Shown here in pieces: positions 41,742 through 52,113 of a stretch of DNA of 64,000 bases (position 1 is the first letter of the stretch; every line of letters begins with the position of its first letter). A model generated the notes under the pieces. The model saw only the letters and a list, made by a program, of their open reading frames with translations. It ran no database searches and had not been told where the DNA came from. Source of the stretch: Yoonia sp. Lineage in GTDB: Bacteria; Pseudomonadota; Alphaproteobacteria; Rhodobacterales; Rhodobacteraceae. The stretch is from contig JALQUF010000004.1 of assembly GCA_023263855.1 (NCBI GenBank), positions 1-64,000 on the forward strand, in the 5' to 3' direction. Position numbers and translations under genes: made by a program.

Positions 41742-42689
41742 ATGAAAATTGCAGAGACAGTGACGTTTGGCGGGTCGGGGCTTGATCGTGCAGCCGAAAT
41801 GCGGGGCGAGGCCGACAGCCTGCGGGTGCAGGACAATGCCCGCACTATTTTATTGTGGCGTGGCAAGCCGATGATTTTAAATGATGAAGTGGCGCGCTTG
41901 CCAATGGCGCATCCTATTATGGACGACGCAGCACCCGCGATGATTTTTCTGGGCCGCGAGGACGGTGCACCAGTGTTTGCCGCTGATCTGTCGCAGTGGG
42001 AGCCGGAAGGTCTGGATACCGACACACTGAACAGTTTTCTTGACCCGTCTGAGCAACGCCACCCCGCCATGCCACAGGCCGCGTTTGCGGAACTGCGTGC
42101 GGTCATGACGCGCCTGTCCCCGCGCGATGCCGAGCTCGCGGCGATGGCGAAGGCCATCATGGGGTGGCACCGGTCGCATCGGTTTTGCGCGCGCTGCGGT
42201 GCTGAAAGCGAAATGGCGCTGGGCGGCTGGCAACGCAACTGTGCGGCTTGCGGCGGCCATCATTTCCCAAGGACCGACCCGGTTGTGATCATGCTGATCA
42301 CCCATGGCAATGCGGTGCTTGTCGGGCGTTCACCGGGGTGGCCCGAGGGGATGTATTCACTTTTGGCAGGGTTTGTGGAGCCGGGTGAAACCATTGAAGC
42401 GGCCGTGCGCCGTGAAGTGTTTGAAGAAGCGGGCGTGCGGGTTGGCTCTGTGCGCTATCTGTCCAGCCAGCCCTGGCCGTTTCCGTCCTCGCTCATGTTC
42501 GGGTGTGCGGGTGATGCATTGAACACAGACCTTACGATTGATCCGGAAGAGATCGAAGACGCGATGTGGGTCACGCGCGAGGAAATGGCAGATGCTTTTG
42601 CCGGAAATCACCCCAAGTTGCTGCCCGCGCGCAAAGGGGCGATTGCACATTTCCTGCTTGAGGCATGGCTGTCGGACCGGTTGGATTAG
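41742..42689 (+). CDS. nudC: NAD(+) diphosphatase NudC
   Basis: A 315-residue Nudix hydrolase splitting NAD(H) into NMN(H) and AMP and, in E. coli, decapping NAD-RNA. The zinc finger is CARCGAES...CAACGG. The Nudix box is GFVEPGETIEAAVRREVFEEAG, complete with REVFEE. The NADH-pyrophosphatase hallmark SQPWPFPSSLM follows. ATG 41742 gives a family-like N-terminus (MKIAETVTFGGSGLDRAAE); the track ORF extends 25 codons upstream. It is followed 19 bases later by the SRPBCC gene. Confidence 0.95.
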   Translation: MKIAETVTFGGSGLDRAAEMRGEADSLRVQDNARTILLWRGKPMILNDEVARLPMAHPIMDDAAPAMIFLGREDGAPVFAADLSQWEPEGLDTDTLNSFLDPSEQRHPAMPQAAFAELRAVMTRLSPRDAELAAMAKAIMGWHRSHRFCARCGAESEMALGGWQRNCAACGGHHFPRTDPVVIMLITHGNAVLVGRSPGWPEGMYSLLAGFVEPGETIEAAVRREVFEEAGVRVGSVRYLSSQPWPFPSSLMFGCAGDALNTDLTIDPEEIEDAMWVTREEMADAFAGNHPKLLPARKGAIAHFLLEAWLSDRLD

Positions 42690-42708
42690 ACGTTAGGAAC
42701 AAGGACAG

Positions 42709-43173
42709 ATGAAGCTTAGCACGCGAGAAGATATCGAAGCGCCCATCAGCTATGTCTACGGACGGATCAGCGATTTTGCGCATTTCGAACGGCGGGCCAT
42801 GCGGCAAGGGATTGAGGTCAGCCGCCGCGCCGAAGGTGATGCCCGGGTTGGCACGATCTGGGATATCGCGTTCGCATTCCGTGGTCGCCCGCGCAAAGTG
42901 CAGGCGGAACTCACCAAGCTTGACCCTGATCAAGCGGTCGAAGTGGACAGCCAGTCAGATGGCCTGACCGCTAAAACGCAGATTGAGCTGATCGCGCTAT
43001 CCGCCACCCGCACACGTGTTCTTGTCTCATTTGATATGCGGGCCAAAACCATGACCGCACGGCTGCTGTTGCAGTCGCTCAAACTGGCAAAAGCCAAGAT
43101 CACGAAGCGGTTTAAGGCGCGTGTTTTGGACTACGCCGAAAACGTCGAGGACGACTATCGGCGTGGGCACTGA
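42709..43173 (+). CDS. SRPBCC (START-like) family protein
   Basis: A 154-residue helix-grip protein with the polyketide-cyclase/dehydrase layout: N-terminal STREDIEAPISYVYGRISDFAHFERRAM, central strands and a C-terminal amphipathic helix (LLLQSLKLAKAKITKRFKARV). Such proteins bind lipids or aromatic ligands, but the ligand here is unknown. AAGGA lies upstream of the ATG. Probably in an operon with nudC. Confidence 0.8.
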   Translation: MKLSTREDIEAPISYVYGRISDFAHFERRAMRQGIEVSRRAEGDARVGTIWDIAFAFRGRPRKVQAELTKLDPDQAVEVDSQSDGLTAKTQIELIALSATRTRVLVSFDMRAKTMTARLLLQSLKLAKAKITKRFKARVLDYAENVEDDYRRGH

Positions 43174-43193
43174 TACCGCGACCGGCGTTTGCC

Positions 43194-44048
43194 TCAGGCT
43201 TCAGCGTCAGTCGTCTCGTGCCGCCTTGCTGCGGCTGGGTATACGCCCATCACATGCAAATGGTCCGTAAAATACGCAAGCTCTTCAAGCGCCAGTTTGA
43301 CATTGGAATCGTCGGGATGGCCTTCGATCTCGGCGTAGAACTGGGTCGCCCTGAAATCACCGCCCACCATATAGCTTTCCAGTTTGGTCATGTTGATGCC
43401 GTTCGTCGCGAAACCGCCCATCGCCTTGTAAAGCGCGGCCGGAATGTTGCGGACACGAAAAACAAAGCTTGTCATCATGCCAGACGGCCCGCGGCGCGTA
43501 TAGTCGGGGTCACGGGCCATGATCAGAAAGCGCGTGGTGTTGCGTGCGTGGTCTTCGATATGACGGGCAATTACTTTCAGGCCATAGATATCCGCTGCCA
43601 GCTCTGATGCGAGTGCGGCAATGCTAGGGTCATCGCCAGAGGCCACTTCGCGGGCGGCGCGGGCGTTGTCGGAACTGGTGCGCGGGGTAATTGCATGTGC
43701 GCGCAGAAATTCGCCACACTGTGGCAGGATGACCGGATGGCCGTGCGCCTCTTTGATGTCTGAAAGCGCCGCTTCTTTCTTGCCGAGCAAATTGATGTGT
43801 ACCCGCACGAATGTCTCATCAATGATGTGCAGCCCACTTTCTGGCAAAAGCGAATGTACATCAGCAACCCGGCCATAGGTGGAATTTTCGACAGCGATCA
43901 TGCCAAGATCGGCTGACCCGTTGCGCACAGCTTCAATGGCGGCCTCAAACGTAGCACAGGGCAGGGGGGCGAAATCCGGGCGCGCGGTGACACAGGCCTC
44001 GTGGCCATAGGCCCCTAATTCACCCTGAAATGCGATTTTTTGCGACAT
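43194..44048 (-). CDS. pheA: prephenate dehydratase
   Basis: A 284-residue monofunctional prephenate dehydratase that forms phenylpyruvate in phenylalanine synthesis. The catalytic domain begins KIAFQGELGAYGHEA, has MIAVENSTYGRVADVHSLL and the conserved NTTRFLIMA motif. An ACT domain (SFVFRVRNIPAALYKAMGGFATNGINMTKLES) follows from about residue 195, implying feedback control by phenylalanine. There is no chorismate mutase domain. GAGG eight bases before ATG 44048 fixes the start; the track ORF adds 57 spurious residues. Confidence 0.95.
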   Translation of the reverse strand: MSQKIAFQGELGAYGHEACVTARPDFAPLPCATFEAAIEAVRNGSADLGMIAVENSTYGRVADVHSLLPESGLHIIDETFVRVHINLLGKKEAALSDIKEAHGHPVILPQCGEFLRAHAITPRTSSDNARAAREVASGDDPSIAALASELAADIYGLKVIARHIEDHARNTTRFLIMARDPDYTRRGPSGMMTSFVFRVRNIPAALYKAMGGFATNGINMTKLESYMVGGDFRATQFYAEIEGHPDDSNVKLALEELAYFTDHLHVMGVYPAAARRHETTDAEA

Positions 44049-44169
44049 TGATGTGACCTCTGTGTTACCACCCGTCAAAAATGGGCATTTGGCCGCGGCA
44101 GTACACCTTGCAACCCGGTGTGGGAAGCGGATACATAGCTGGAAAATTTTGAACTGAATGGAACGCGAC

Positions 44170-44679
44170 ATGTTCGACACAATGACGACGACCAAAATCA
44201 TAGGTGGTCTTTGCAGCACTTTTCTTGTTTTCCTGCTGGGTGCTTGGCTGGCAGAAGAGGTTTACCATTCCGGCGGTCATGGCGACGAACAGGCCTATGT
44301 GATTGAGGTCGAAGAAGAAGGCGCAGAAGAAGAAGTCGTCGAAGAAGTGCCGTTCTCGGTCATCTTTGCCTCTGCAAGCGCTTCGGACGGTGAAGGCCTC
44401 TGGCGTGGATGCCGGTCTTGCCATGCGCTTGAATCCGGTCAGCACGGGACTGGTCCTGCACTTTACGGTGTCGTGAATCGCCCTGTGCAGTTCTATGATG
44501 ATTTCAACTACTCCGGCGCTTTGATCGAGGCCGCAGATGTTTGGACGCCTGAAAACCTCAATGCGTTCCTTGAAAACCCACGCGGCTATGCGCCGGGCAC
44601 AGCGATGAGCTATAACGGCATGCGCGATCCTGAAGACCGGGCGAACCTGATTGCCTATCTTGAGACCATCGGCGACTAA
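44170..44679 (+). CDS. membrane-anchored cytochrome c, cytochrome cy-like
   Basis: A 169-residue c-type cytochrome anchored by an uncleaved N-terminal helix (IIGGLCSTFLVFLLGAWLAEE). A short linker with the strongly acidic stretch EVEEEGAEEEVVEEV precedes a class I heme domain. The heme site is CRSCH (81-85) and the Met ligand lies in PGTAMSYNG. This matches the cytochrome cy/c552 family that carries electrons from bc1 to oxidases while tethered to the membrane. ATG 44170 is preferred over 44158. A terminator follows. Divergent from pheA. Confidence 0.88.
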   Translation: MFDTMTTTKIIGGLCSTFLVFLLGAWLAEEVYHSGGHGDEQAYVIEVEEEGAEEEVVEEVPFSVIFASASASDGEGLWRGCRSCHALESGQHGTGPALYGVVNRPVQFYDDFNYSGALIEAADVWTPENLNAFLENPRGYAPGTAMSYNGMRDPEDRANLIAYLETIGD

Positions 44680-44703
44680 ACTGGCAGCGTTATCCAAAAT
44701 GAA

Positions 44704-44729
44704 AGGCCGTCCACTTGGGCGGCCTTTTT
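44704..44729 (+). terminator. rho-independent terminator after cytochrome c gene
   Basis: AGGCCGTCC-ACTT-GGGCGGCCT forms a nine-pair stem with one G-U pair, followed by TTTTT. Confidence 0.9.
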
Positions 44730-44845
44730 GTTTGTATGTTTCAGTTGGTTCACCGGATGATCACGTAAACTCAACTTGAATGTTTGCCAAACAGAACATT
44801 TACTTCATTTAGTGCAAAGACAACGTCCCTCACTTGGAGATACTG

Positions 44846-46765
44846 ATGCAAGAGCAAGCCCGTTCCTTCGCCAAAGCAAAGTCAACTGATGCCCGTGTGC
44901 GCTTGTTGCAGTCTTGGGCGTTCGGATCAGCCATCAGTATCGCCGCACTTCTGGCCGGATCGCAGCTTTTCGCTGACGCCCATGAGACTGTCACCATCAG
45001 CCACGGCTATACCAATTTTGGCGATCTGAAATACGGGCCTGACGCAGTGCTGGACTATGTGAACCCCGATGCCCCAAAAGGCGGCGAGTTTTCACAATGG
45101 GCGCAAGGCACCTTTGACAGCTTCAACCTGTCGACCCGCAAGGGTGTTCCAGCGGCCCTTTCGACAATCGGATATGAGGCTATCCTGACATCAACCGCAG
45201 ACGACCCGTACGGGGCCTACTGCTACCTTTGCGAAACGCTCGAATATCCCGACAGCCGCGACTGGGTAATCTTCAACCTGCGCGACGACGTGACGTTCTG
45301 GGATGGCACGACAATGACAGCCGAGGATCTGAAGTTCACGTTTGAGCTTTATCTTGAGCAAGGCATCACCGAATACCGCAGTGTTTACAGCCAGTTCATC
45401 GACTCGGTCGAGGTGCTTGACGATTATCGCATCCGGTTCAACTTTACCGAAAGCGCCCCGCGCCGCGACGTTGTGACCTGGGTTGGTGGCACATCTGCCT
45501 TTTCAAAGGACTGGTTTGAGCAAACCGGCACCCGTCTTGATGAATCCTCCGATGCGCCTTTCATGGCAACCGGTCCCTACCGGCTGGATGAGGTCGATAT
45601 CGGACGGCAGATCATCTACCGTTATGATCCCAATTGGTGGGGTGCGGACCTGCCCATCAATCAGGGTCGCAACAATTTTCAGACGATCCGGGTTGAGTAT
45701 TTTGCCGATAGCGGTGCCGCATTCGAGGGCTTTAAATCCGGTGTCTATGCCTTCCGCAGTGAAAACAGTTCCTTGCAATGGGCAACAGGCTATGACTTTC
45801 CTGCACGTGAACAGGGCTGGGTTAAGGTGGAAGAACTGCCTGATGGGGCAATCGGGACCGGGCAGGGGTTTGTCTTCAACCTCAACCAGGAAAAGTTCCA
45901 AGACCCGCGTGTGCGCGAAGCCATCACGCTGATGGTGAATTTCGAATGGATGAACGAGTCCCTGTTTTATGGGCTTTATGAGCGGCCTGAGTCGTTTTGG
46001 GACAATTCAGAACTTAAGGCCGTTGGCGCGCCATCGGCGGATGAAATCGCAATTTTGCAGCCTTTGGTTGATGAGGGGCTGTTGGACGCCGCGATCTTGA
46101 CGGACGAAGCAACCATTCCGCCGGCGTCGACAACAACAGAACGGCCGCTGGACCGCCGCCAGTTGCGCGCTGCATCGGCGTTGCTGGACGAAGCAGGCTG
46201 GATTGCCGGCGAAGACGGGATGCGCCGCAAGGACGGCGTGCTGCTTGAAGTGACATTCCTGGAGCGTTCGCCGCAGTTTGACCGGATCATCAACCCGATT
46301 GTTGAGAACCTGAAACGGCTTGGCATCGCGGCCGCGTTGGAGCGGGTGGATACCGCCCAATATATCGAGCGTCGCCGCGCGGGCACTTTTGACATTGTAA
46401 ATGCCTCGCTTGGACAAGGCTATGAGCCCGGCCAACAGTTGGCCCAGTTCTTTGGCTCTGCGGCTGCTGAAGACAGTTCGCGCAATCCCATGCGCCTGAA
46501 ACTGCCGGCTGTTGATCGCCTGATTGATGAAATTGTCGCGGCTCAATCGCTTGAAGAGCTGACAGTGCGCACCCGCGCCCTAGACCGTGTGCTGCGCGCT
46601 GAACGCTTCTGGATACCACAGTGGCAAAAGGGCGTTCACACCGTCGCCTATTACGATATGTACCGGTTTAAGGAAATTCCGCCGCTTGCTTTGTCGCCGC
46701 TTGATAACTGGTGGTATGACGCCGAAGCAGCCGAGGCGCTCCGCGCTGCCGGTGCGTTCCAATAG
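44846..46765 (+). CDS. yejA: ABC transporter solute-binding protein, YejA-like
   Basis: A 639-residue periplasmic family 5 (SBP_bac_5) solute-binding protein of the oligopeptide/microcin C importer YejABEF. The signal segment AISIAALLAGSQLFADA lies near residues 30-46, after an unusually long n-region of about 30 residues. The mature part starts ISHGYTNFGDLKYGPDAVLDYVNPDAPKGG, typical of YejA. GGAG six bases before ATG 44846 fixes the start; the track begins at a TTG. First gene of a four-gene operon with yejB, yejE and yejF. Confidence 0.93.
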   Translation: MQEQARSFAKAKSTDARVRLLQSWAFGSAISIAALLAGSQLFADAHETVTISHGYTNFGDLKYGPDAVLDYVNPDAPKGGEFSQWAQGTFDSFNLSTRKGVPAALSTIGYEAILTSTADDPYGAYCYLCETLEYPDSRDWVIFNLRDDVTFWDGTTMTAEDLKFTFELYLEQGITEYRSVYSQFIDSVEVLDDYRIRFNFTESAPRRDVVTWVGGTSAFSKDWFEQTGTRLDESSDAPFMATGPYRLDEVDIGRQIIYRYDPNWWGADLPINQGRNNFQTIRVEYFADSGAAFEGFKSGVYAFRSENSSLQWATGYDFPAREQGWVKVEELPDGAIGTGQGFVFNLNQEKFQDPRVREAITLMVNFEWMNESLFYGLYERPESFWDNSELKAVGAPSADEIAILQPLVDEGLLDAAILTDEATIPPASTTTERPLDRRQLRAASALLDEAGWIAGEDGMRRKDGVLLEVTFLERSPQFDRIINPIVENLKRLGIAAALERVDTAQYIERRRAGTFDIVNASLGQGYEPGQQLAQFFGSAAAEDSSRNPMRLKLPAVDRLIDEIVAAQSLEELTVRTRALDRVLRAERFWIPQWQKGVHTVAYYDMYRFKEIPPLALSPLDNWWYDAEAAEALRAAGAFQ

Positions 46766-46774
46766 GGGACTGAC

Positions 46775-47848
46775 GTGGGCGCATATATACTCAGGCGGTT
46801 GCTGCTTGTGATTCCCACCCTGTTGGGGATCATGATCATTAACTTTTCACTCACGCAATTCGTACCGGGCGGGCCAATCGAACAGATTTTGGCCGAGCTT
46901 GAAGGTGGTGGCGATGTGTTTGAAGGCATCTCTGGCGGTGGCAGCGAATTGGTGGAAGGGGGCGACAGCGACTATATCGGCGGACGCGGTTTGCCTGCGG
47001 ACTTTATCGCGGACCTTGAGCGCGAATTCGGCTTTGACAAACCACCGCTTGAACGCTTCCTGACCATGATGTGGAACTATATGCGCCTGGACTTTGGCGA
47101 GAGTTATTTCCGCTCGATCAGTGTGCTTGATCTGGTGCTGGAAAAAATGCCGGTCTCAATCACGCTGGGGCTTTGGTCCACGCTGATTGCTTATATGATT
47201 TCGATCCCGCTGGGCATCAAAAAGGCTGTCAGAGATGGCACACCCTTTGATACCTGGACCTCAGGCGCGATCATTGTGGGCTACGCCATTCCGGGCTTCT
47301 TGTTTGCCATCTTGCTGATTGTGTTGTTTGCGGGTGGATCCTACTTCAGGCTGTTCCCGCTGCGCGGTTTGACCTCTGCCAATTTCGAAGAACTGTCGCT
47401 GATCGGCAAGGTTCTCGACTACTTCTGGCACATCACCCTGCCTGTACTGGCCTCGACGATTTCGGCCTTTGCGACACTGACCTTGTTGACCAAGAACAGC
47501 TTTCTGGACGAGATCAAAAAGCAATACGTGATGACCGCCCGCGCCAAGGGCCTGTCCGAGCGGCGGGTGCTTTACGGCCATGTCTTCCGCAACGGGATGT
47601 TGATTGTCATTTCCGGGTTTCCGGCGCTGTTCATTGGCGTGTTCTTTGGCGGGTCGCTGATTATTGAAACCCTGTTTTCCCTTGATGGTCTGGGGCGGTT
47701 GGGGTTTGAGGCCGCAGTCGCGCGTGACTATCCGGTTGTCTTTGGCACGCTCTTTGCCTTCTCGCTGATTGGCCTGATTGTCGGGATCATCACGGATTTG
47801 ACCTATGTGCTGATTGATCCGCGCATTGATTTTGAGGCGCGAAACTGA
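46775..47848 (+). CDS. yejB: microcin C/oligopeptide ABC transporter permease YejB
   Basis: A 357-residue inner-membrane permease of the DppB/YejB type. It starts with a GTG after a GGGG, with helix [21 protein letters not shown], the PGGPIEQ motif, the long YejB-specific periplasmic insert rich in Gly and acidic residues, and the cytoplasmic EAA loop containing [18 protein letters not shown]. Its stop overlaps the yejE start in TGATG. Confidence 0.96.
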   Translation: MGAYILRRLLLVIPTLLGIMIINFSLTQFVPGGPIEQILAELEGGGDVFEGISGGGSELVEGGDSDYIGGRGLPADFIADLEREFGFDKPPLERFLTMMWNYMRLDFGESYFRSISVLDLVLEKMPVSITLGLWSTLIAYMISIPLGIKKAVRDGTPFDTWTSGAIIVGYAIPGFLFAILLIVLFAGGSYFRLFPLRGLTSANFEELSLIGKVLDYFWHITLPVLASTISAFATLTLLTKNSFLDEIKKQYVMTARAKGLSERRVLYGHVFRNGMLIVISGFPALFIGVFFGGSLIIETLFSLDGLGRLGFEAAVARDYPVVFGTLFAFSLIGLIVGIITDLTYVLIDPRIDFEARN

Positions 47849-49044
47849 TGGCCAAGCGTCCTTTTCTGTCACCGCTAAATCAGCGCCGCCTGCGCAATTT
47901 CCGCCGGAACAAGCGCGCTTTCTGGTCTCTGGTCATCTTTGGGGTGCTTTTCGGCCTGTCGATCTTTGCCGAACTGATTGCTAACGACAAACCCATCGCT
48001 GTCAGCTATCGCGGTGAGATCAAGATGCCGATCTTCAGCTTCTATTCAGAGCGTGATTTCGGTGGCGATTTCCCGACCGAGGCAGGCTACGGCGAACCCG
48101 AAGTGGACTGTCTGATCGTAACGGGCGGTCTGGATGCCTGCTTTGACACGCCCGAAGAACTGATTGCGGCCGTTGATGCGGGTGAAACGCTGGACGGGGA
48201 TTTTCAGGCAGGCTGGATGCTTTGGCCGATCATTCCCTACTCCTACAACACGATCGTTGATGTCGCAGGCGTGGCACCGGCGCCCCCCAGCGCAGAGAAC
48301 TGGTTGGGCACTGATGACACCAAGCGCGATGTCACCGCCCGTGTCATCTATGGGTTCCGATTATCGGTAACATTTGCGCTGACCGTGACGGTGGCGGCCT
48401 CGATCATCGGGATCATGGCGGGGGCCGTGCAGGGGTATTTTGGCGGCTGGACCGATCTGATCTTCCAACGCTTCATTGAAATCTGGACAGGGATGCCTTC
48501 GCTTTACGTCATCATCATTGTCTTTGCGATCTTGGGGCGAAGTTATTGGCTCCTTGTATTCCTGACAGTGCTGTTCGGATGGCCCGCTCTTGTGGGGGTG
48601 GTCAGGGCCGAGTTCCTGCGCGCGCGCAATCTGGAATACGTCCGCGCGGCCAAAGCGCTAGGTGTGCGCGACCGGACGATCATGTTTCGGCACATGCTGC
48701 CCAATGCGATGGTCGCCACACTGACAATGCTGCCGTTCCTCGTGACAGGTGCGATTGGCGGTTTGGCCTCGCTGGATTTCCTTGGGTTTGGCTTGCCGTC
48801 GTCTGCGCCATCGCTGGGCGAAATGACCTTGCAGGCCAAACAGAATTTGCAGGCGCCGTGGCTTGGCTTCACCGCATTCTTTACCTTCGCGATCATGCTG
48901 TCGCTGCTGGTCTTTATTTTTGAAGGGGTCCGCGATGCGTTTGATCCGCGCAAAACCTTTGTGGCAGATGGCAGTGTGATCAAAGACGAAACCATCTTTG
49001 AAACCACGGCAGAGACCCCATCAACAGGAACTGAGGGACGATGA
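47848..49044 (+). CDS. yejE: microcin C/oligopeptide ABC transporter permease YejE
   Basis: A 398-residue DppC/YejE-type permease. The N-terminus has NFRRNKRAFWSLVIFGVLFGLSIFAELIAND, a periplasmic insert of about 110 residues, and the permease core from LGTDDTKRDVTARVIYGFR. The EAA loop is AKALGVRDRTIMFRHMLPNA. A further helix pair closes the protein before a hydrophilic tail. It overlaps yejB by one base and yejF by four. Confidence 0.96.
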   Translation: MAKRPFLSPLNQRRLRNFRRNKRAFWSLVIFGVLFGLSIFAELIANDKPIAVSYRGEIKMPIFSFYSERDFGGDFPTEAGYGEPEVDCLIVTGGLDACFDTPEELIAAVDAGETLDGDFQAGWMLWPIIPYSYNTIVDVAGVAPAPPSAENWLGTDDTKRDVTARVIYGFRLSVTFALTVTVAASIIGIMAGAVQGYFGGWTDLIFQRFIEIWTGMPSLYVIIIVFAILGRSYWLLVFLTVLFGWPALVGVVRAEFLRARNLEYVRAAKALGVRDRTIMFRHMLPNAMVATLTMLPFLVTGAIGGLASLDFLGFGLPSSAPSLGEMTLQAKQNLQAPWLGFTAFFTFAIMLSLLVFIFEGVRDAFDPRKTFVADGSVIKDETIFETTAETPSTGTEGR

Positions 49045-50639
49045 TTAATCCGGTTCTTGATGTCCAAAACCTGCGCGTAGCTTTCCGGCAGGACGGGGAT
49101 ACGACGCACGCGGTGCGTGGCGTCTCGTTTCAGGTCCAAAAGGGTGAGACGGTCGCGATTGTCGGTGAGAGTGGGTCGGGCAAGTCGGTCACAGCGCTGT
49201 CCACCGTGCAGTTGCTGGGCGACAGCGCGGTCATGGCCGGGTCCATCAAGTATGATGGCGAAGAAATGGTCGGCGCAGATGAAAGCGTTTTGCGTCGGGT
49301 CCGTGGCAACGACATCAGCTTTATTTTCCAAGAGCCGATGACCTCGCTCAACCCGCTGCACACGTTGGAAAAGCAGTTGGCTGAAAGCATCGAGCTGCAT
49401 CAAGGTCTGCGCGGGGCCGCTGTGCGCGACCGGATTGTGCAGCTATTGGACCGTGTCGGTATTCGCGACGGGGAAAGCCGCCTAGGCTCTTATCCGCATC
49501 AGTTGTCGGGCGGGCAACGCCAGCGTGTAATGATCGCCATGGCGTTGGCCAACGGGCCGGAATTGCTGATTGCGGATGAACCGACGACAGCGCTGGATGT
49601 GACAATTCAGGCGCAGATTCTGGATTTGCTGGCAGACCTGAAGCGTGATGACGGTATGTCGATGCTCTTCATCACCCACGACCTGACCATTGTGCGCAAA
49701 ATCGCGGACCGCGTCTGCGTAATGAAGGACGGCGTGATTGTTGAAACGGGGCCAACGGCTGAATTGTTCAAGAACCCGCAGCATCCCTATACACAAATGC
49801 TTCTGGCTGCCGAATCAAGTGGTGTTCCCGCGCCTGTAAAGCCTGATGCGCCGGTTGTGCTGGAAACGGACAGCGCGCGCATCTGGTTCCCGATCCAGCG
49901 CGGGCTGCTGAAACGGACGGTGGGCCATATCAAGGCGGTCAATGACGCGACATTGACGGTGCGTGCGGGCGAAACGCTTGGCGTTGTGGGGGAAAGCGGG
50001 TCAGGCAAGACCACGCTGGCATTGGCTGTCATGCGCCTGATCCGGTCCGAGGGCCGGATCGCATTTCAGGGCGCGGATATTCACAACCTCAATCAACGCC
50101 AGATGCGCCCACTGCGCAGCGATATGCAGATTGTTTTCCAAGACCCCTACGGGTCATTAAGCCCGCGCATGACCGTGGCCGAGATCATTTCCGAAGGGCT
50201 GGGCGTGCATGGTGTCGAACCGGGGCGCGATCGCCGCGATATGGTGGCGGACATCATGGAAGAGGTTGGTCTGGATGCATCATTGATGGACCGCTACCCG
50301 CATGAGTTTTCTGGCGGCCAGCGTCAACGCATCGCAATTGCGCGCGCCATGATTCTGCGCCCCAAATTGCTGATTCTGGATGAGCCAACCTCTGCGCTTG
50401 ACATGACGGTGCAAGTGCAGATCGTTCACTTGCTGCGCGAATTGCAACAGAAAAACGGCTTGGCGTATTTGTTCATTAGCCACGATCTGAAGGTCGTGCG
50501 CGCCCTGTCACACAAGGTGATGGTGATGAAACAGGGTGATGTGGTCGAGGCAGGCGATGCCGACGCGATCTTTGATGCCCCGCAAACGGACTACACCCGC
50601 GCGCTTATGGCCGCAGCCTTTGAGGGCAAGGTTGCCTAG
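49041..50639 (+). CDS. yejF: microcin C/oligopeptide ABC transporter ATPase YejF
   Basis: A 532-residue duplicated ABC ATPase. The first domain has Walker [10 protein letters not shown], signature LSGGQRQRV and Walker B LLIADEP. The second has [18 protein letters not shown] and LLILDEP. It supplies energy to YejBE, which with YejA imports peptides and, in E. coli, microcin C. Its ATGA start overlaps the yejE stop. It ends 13 bases before the convergent carboxypeptidase gene. Confidence 0.97.
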   Translation: MINPVLDVQNLRVAFRQDGDTTHAVRGVSFQVQKGETVAIVGESGSGKSVTALSTVQLLGDSAVMAGSIKYDGEEMVGADESVLRRVRGNDISFIFQEPMTSLNPLHTLEKQLAESIELHQGLRGAAVRDRIVQLLDRVGIRDGESRLGSYPHQLSGGQRQRVMIAMALANGPELLIADEPTTALDVTIQAQILDLLADLKRDDGMSMLFITHDLTIVRKIADRVCVMKDGVIVETGPTAELFKNPQHPYTQMLLAAESSGVPAPVKPDAPVVLETDSARIWFPIQRGLLKRTVGHIKAVNDATLTVRAGETLGVVGESGSGKTTLALAVMRLIRSEGRIAFQGADIHNLNQRQMRPLRSDMQIVFQDPYGSLSPRMTVAEIISEGLGVHGVEPGRDRRDMVADIMEEVGLDASLMDRYPHEFSGGQRQRIAIARAMILRPKLLILDEPTSALDMTVQVQIVHLLRELQQKNGLAYLFISHDLKVVRALSHKVMVMKQGDVVEAGDADAIFDAPQTDYTRALMAAAFEGKVA

Positions 50640-50652
50640 ACCCAGTGCAGGC

Positions 50653-52113
50653 CTAGCCGTCTGACCCAATCATAAAGCATGTCGTCCCACGCGCCTGCAA
50701 ACGGCGACAGGCAAGATCGGCACCCTCACGGGTCAGCCCCATGAAGTTTGCGTCAAACCCGCCCGAGCGTTGCACCACGCGCCGTAGTGATCCATCAAGC
50801 GTGCTCATCTCGTTCAGAGCGACGCGCAACAAGACCCGTTCGGCATCATAGCGTGTGTTGTAGCGGCCAACGTTCACGCCCCAATGCCGTCCACCTGATG
50901 TGGAAATCCGGGTCACGACCTCTGGTCCGGTATCGACCATCGTGGTGTCCGGCGCGCGTGCGACAAGCTGCGTTTCTGTTGCAGGGCGGGGGATAGGTGT
51001 CACGACCGGGGGGACCGCTGCGACCACTTGTGTGGGGGCGGGCGTGGCGGCGCCAATCGCTTCGGCCAAGGCGGCATTGACTGAATCCGCAACAGCGGCA
51101 TTGATCACATCGGTATCAATCGCAGCGATCAGTACTTCTTCTTGTGCCGGGGCTGCGGTGGGCCTTGCCGTCGGTCGGATGCTGCGCGTGATCAGCCCGC
51201 TGACGCGGACGATCTTGCCGGCGTTTACCTGACCGTTGGAACTTGTCAGCATTGCTGCTGGTGGGTTGGGGCGGCGAATCGTTGCGCGGGACGGGGCACG
51301 GTTAAAGCCCATATCCATCAATTCGGTGATCCGTGCATTGCGCGCGGATGTGGATGAGCCACCAAAAACTGTTGCGATGATGCGTTCCTGTCCACGCTGT
51401 GCCGAAGCCACAAGGTTGAACCCGGCAGCACGGGTATACCCTGTCTTGATGCCGTCGCCGCCCGCATAGCTGTCCAGCCAGCGACGGTTGGTATGGCGCA
51501 CCGTTGCAATTCCGGCATCGGCCGAGCGGCGCGAGAACAGGTTATAATACTGCGGGAAATCATAAATCACATGGCGACCCAGAACCGACATATCGCGCGC
51601 GGTGGACAGATGCCCCGATTGCGTCAGGCCATGTGCGTTGCGGAAGTTGGTGTTGCGCATGCCCATCGCGCGGGCGGTACGGTTCATACGTGTGGCAAAA
51701 GCTTCTTCGGAACCAGAGATGGCTTCGCCAATAGCGGTCGCCGCATCGTTGGCCGATTTGACCGCAGCGGCACGAAGCAGAAAACGCAGGCGAATGGTCT
51801 GGCCCGCCCGTAGCCCCAGTTTGGAAGGGGGCTCGGATGCGGCAAGGCGGCTGATGCGGACGGGTGTATCCAGTGTGATCTCACCACGTTCAATCGCCTG
51901 AAAGGCCACATAAAGAGTCATCATTTTTGTCAGTGATGCGGGGTGCAACTGGGTGTCTGCATTGCGTGAATGCAAGACCTCTCCGGTCCGCGCATCCATC
52001 ACCATCGCTGCATAAGGTGCAGCCGTCGCGCGCACGGGTGCGAGCAACAAAGATACAAGAAGTATACATAGAAATAGCCCGTGAAGGGCCCACTGTCCCG
52101 GACGACTGGTCAC
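50653..52113 (-). CDS. D-alanyl-D-alanine carboxypeptidase (S11) with C-terminal SPOR domain
   Basis: A 486-residue penicillin-binding carboxypeptidase trimming peptidoglycan stem peptides. A signal sequence ends near residue 32 (SLLLAPVRATAA). Catalytic motifs are SLTK (60-63), SAN (120-122) and KTGYT near residue 224. After a Pro/Ala-rich linker, the last roughly 80 residues (HWGVNVGRYNTRYDAERVLLRVALNEM) form a SPOR domain that binds denuded glycans at division sites. Stop converges on yejF. Confidence 0.93.
   Translation of the reverse strand: MTSRPGQWALHGLFLCILLVSLLLAPVRATAAPYAAMVMDARTGEVLHSRNADTQLHPASLTKMMTLYVAFQAIERGEITLDTPVRISRLAASEPPSKLGLRAGQTIRLRFLLRAAAVKSANDAATAIGEAISGSEEAFATRMNRTARAMGMRNTNFRNAHGLTQSGHLSTARDMSVLGRHVIYDFPQYYNLFSRRSADAGIATVRHTNRRWLDSYAGGDGIKTGYTRAAGFNLVASAQRGQERIIATVFGGSSTSARNARITELMDMGFNRAPSRATIRRPNPPAAMLTSSNGQVNAGKIVRVSGLITRSIRPTARPTAAPAQEEVLIAAIDTDVINAAVADSVNAALAEAIGAATPAPTQVVAAVPPVVTPIPRPATETQLVARAPDTTMVDTGPEVVTRISTSGGRHWGVNVGRYNTRYDAERVLLRVALNEMSTLDGSLRRVVQRSGGFDANFMGLTREGADLACRRLQARGTTCFMIGSDG

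Noticed and set aside
48543-49403. 286-aa minus-strand ORF across yejE/yejF
   Set aside because: Spans two conserved genes in antisense; shadow only.
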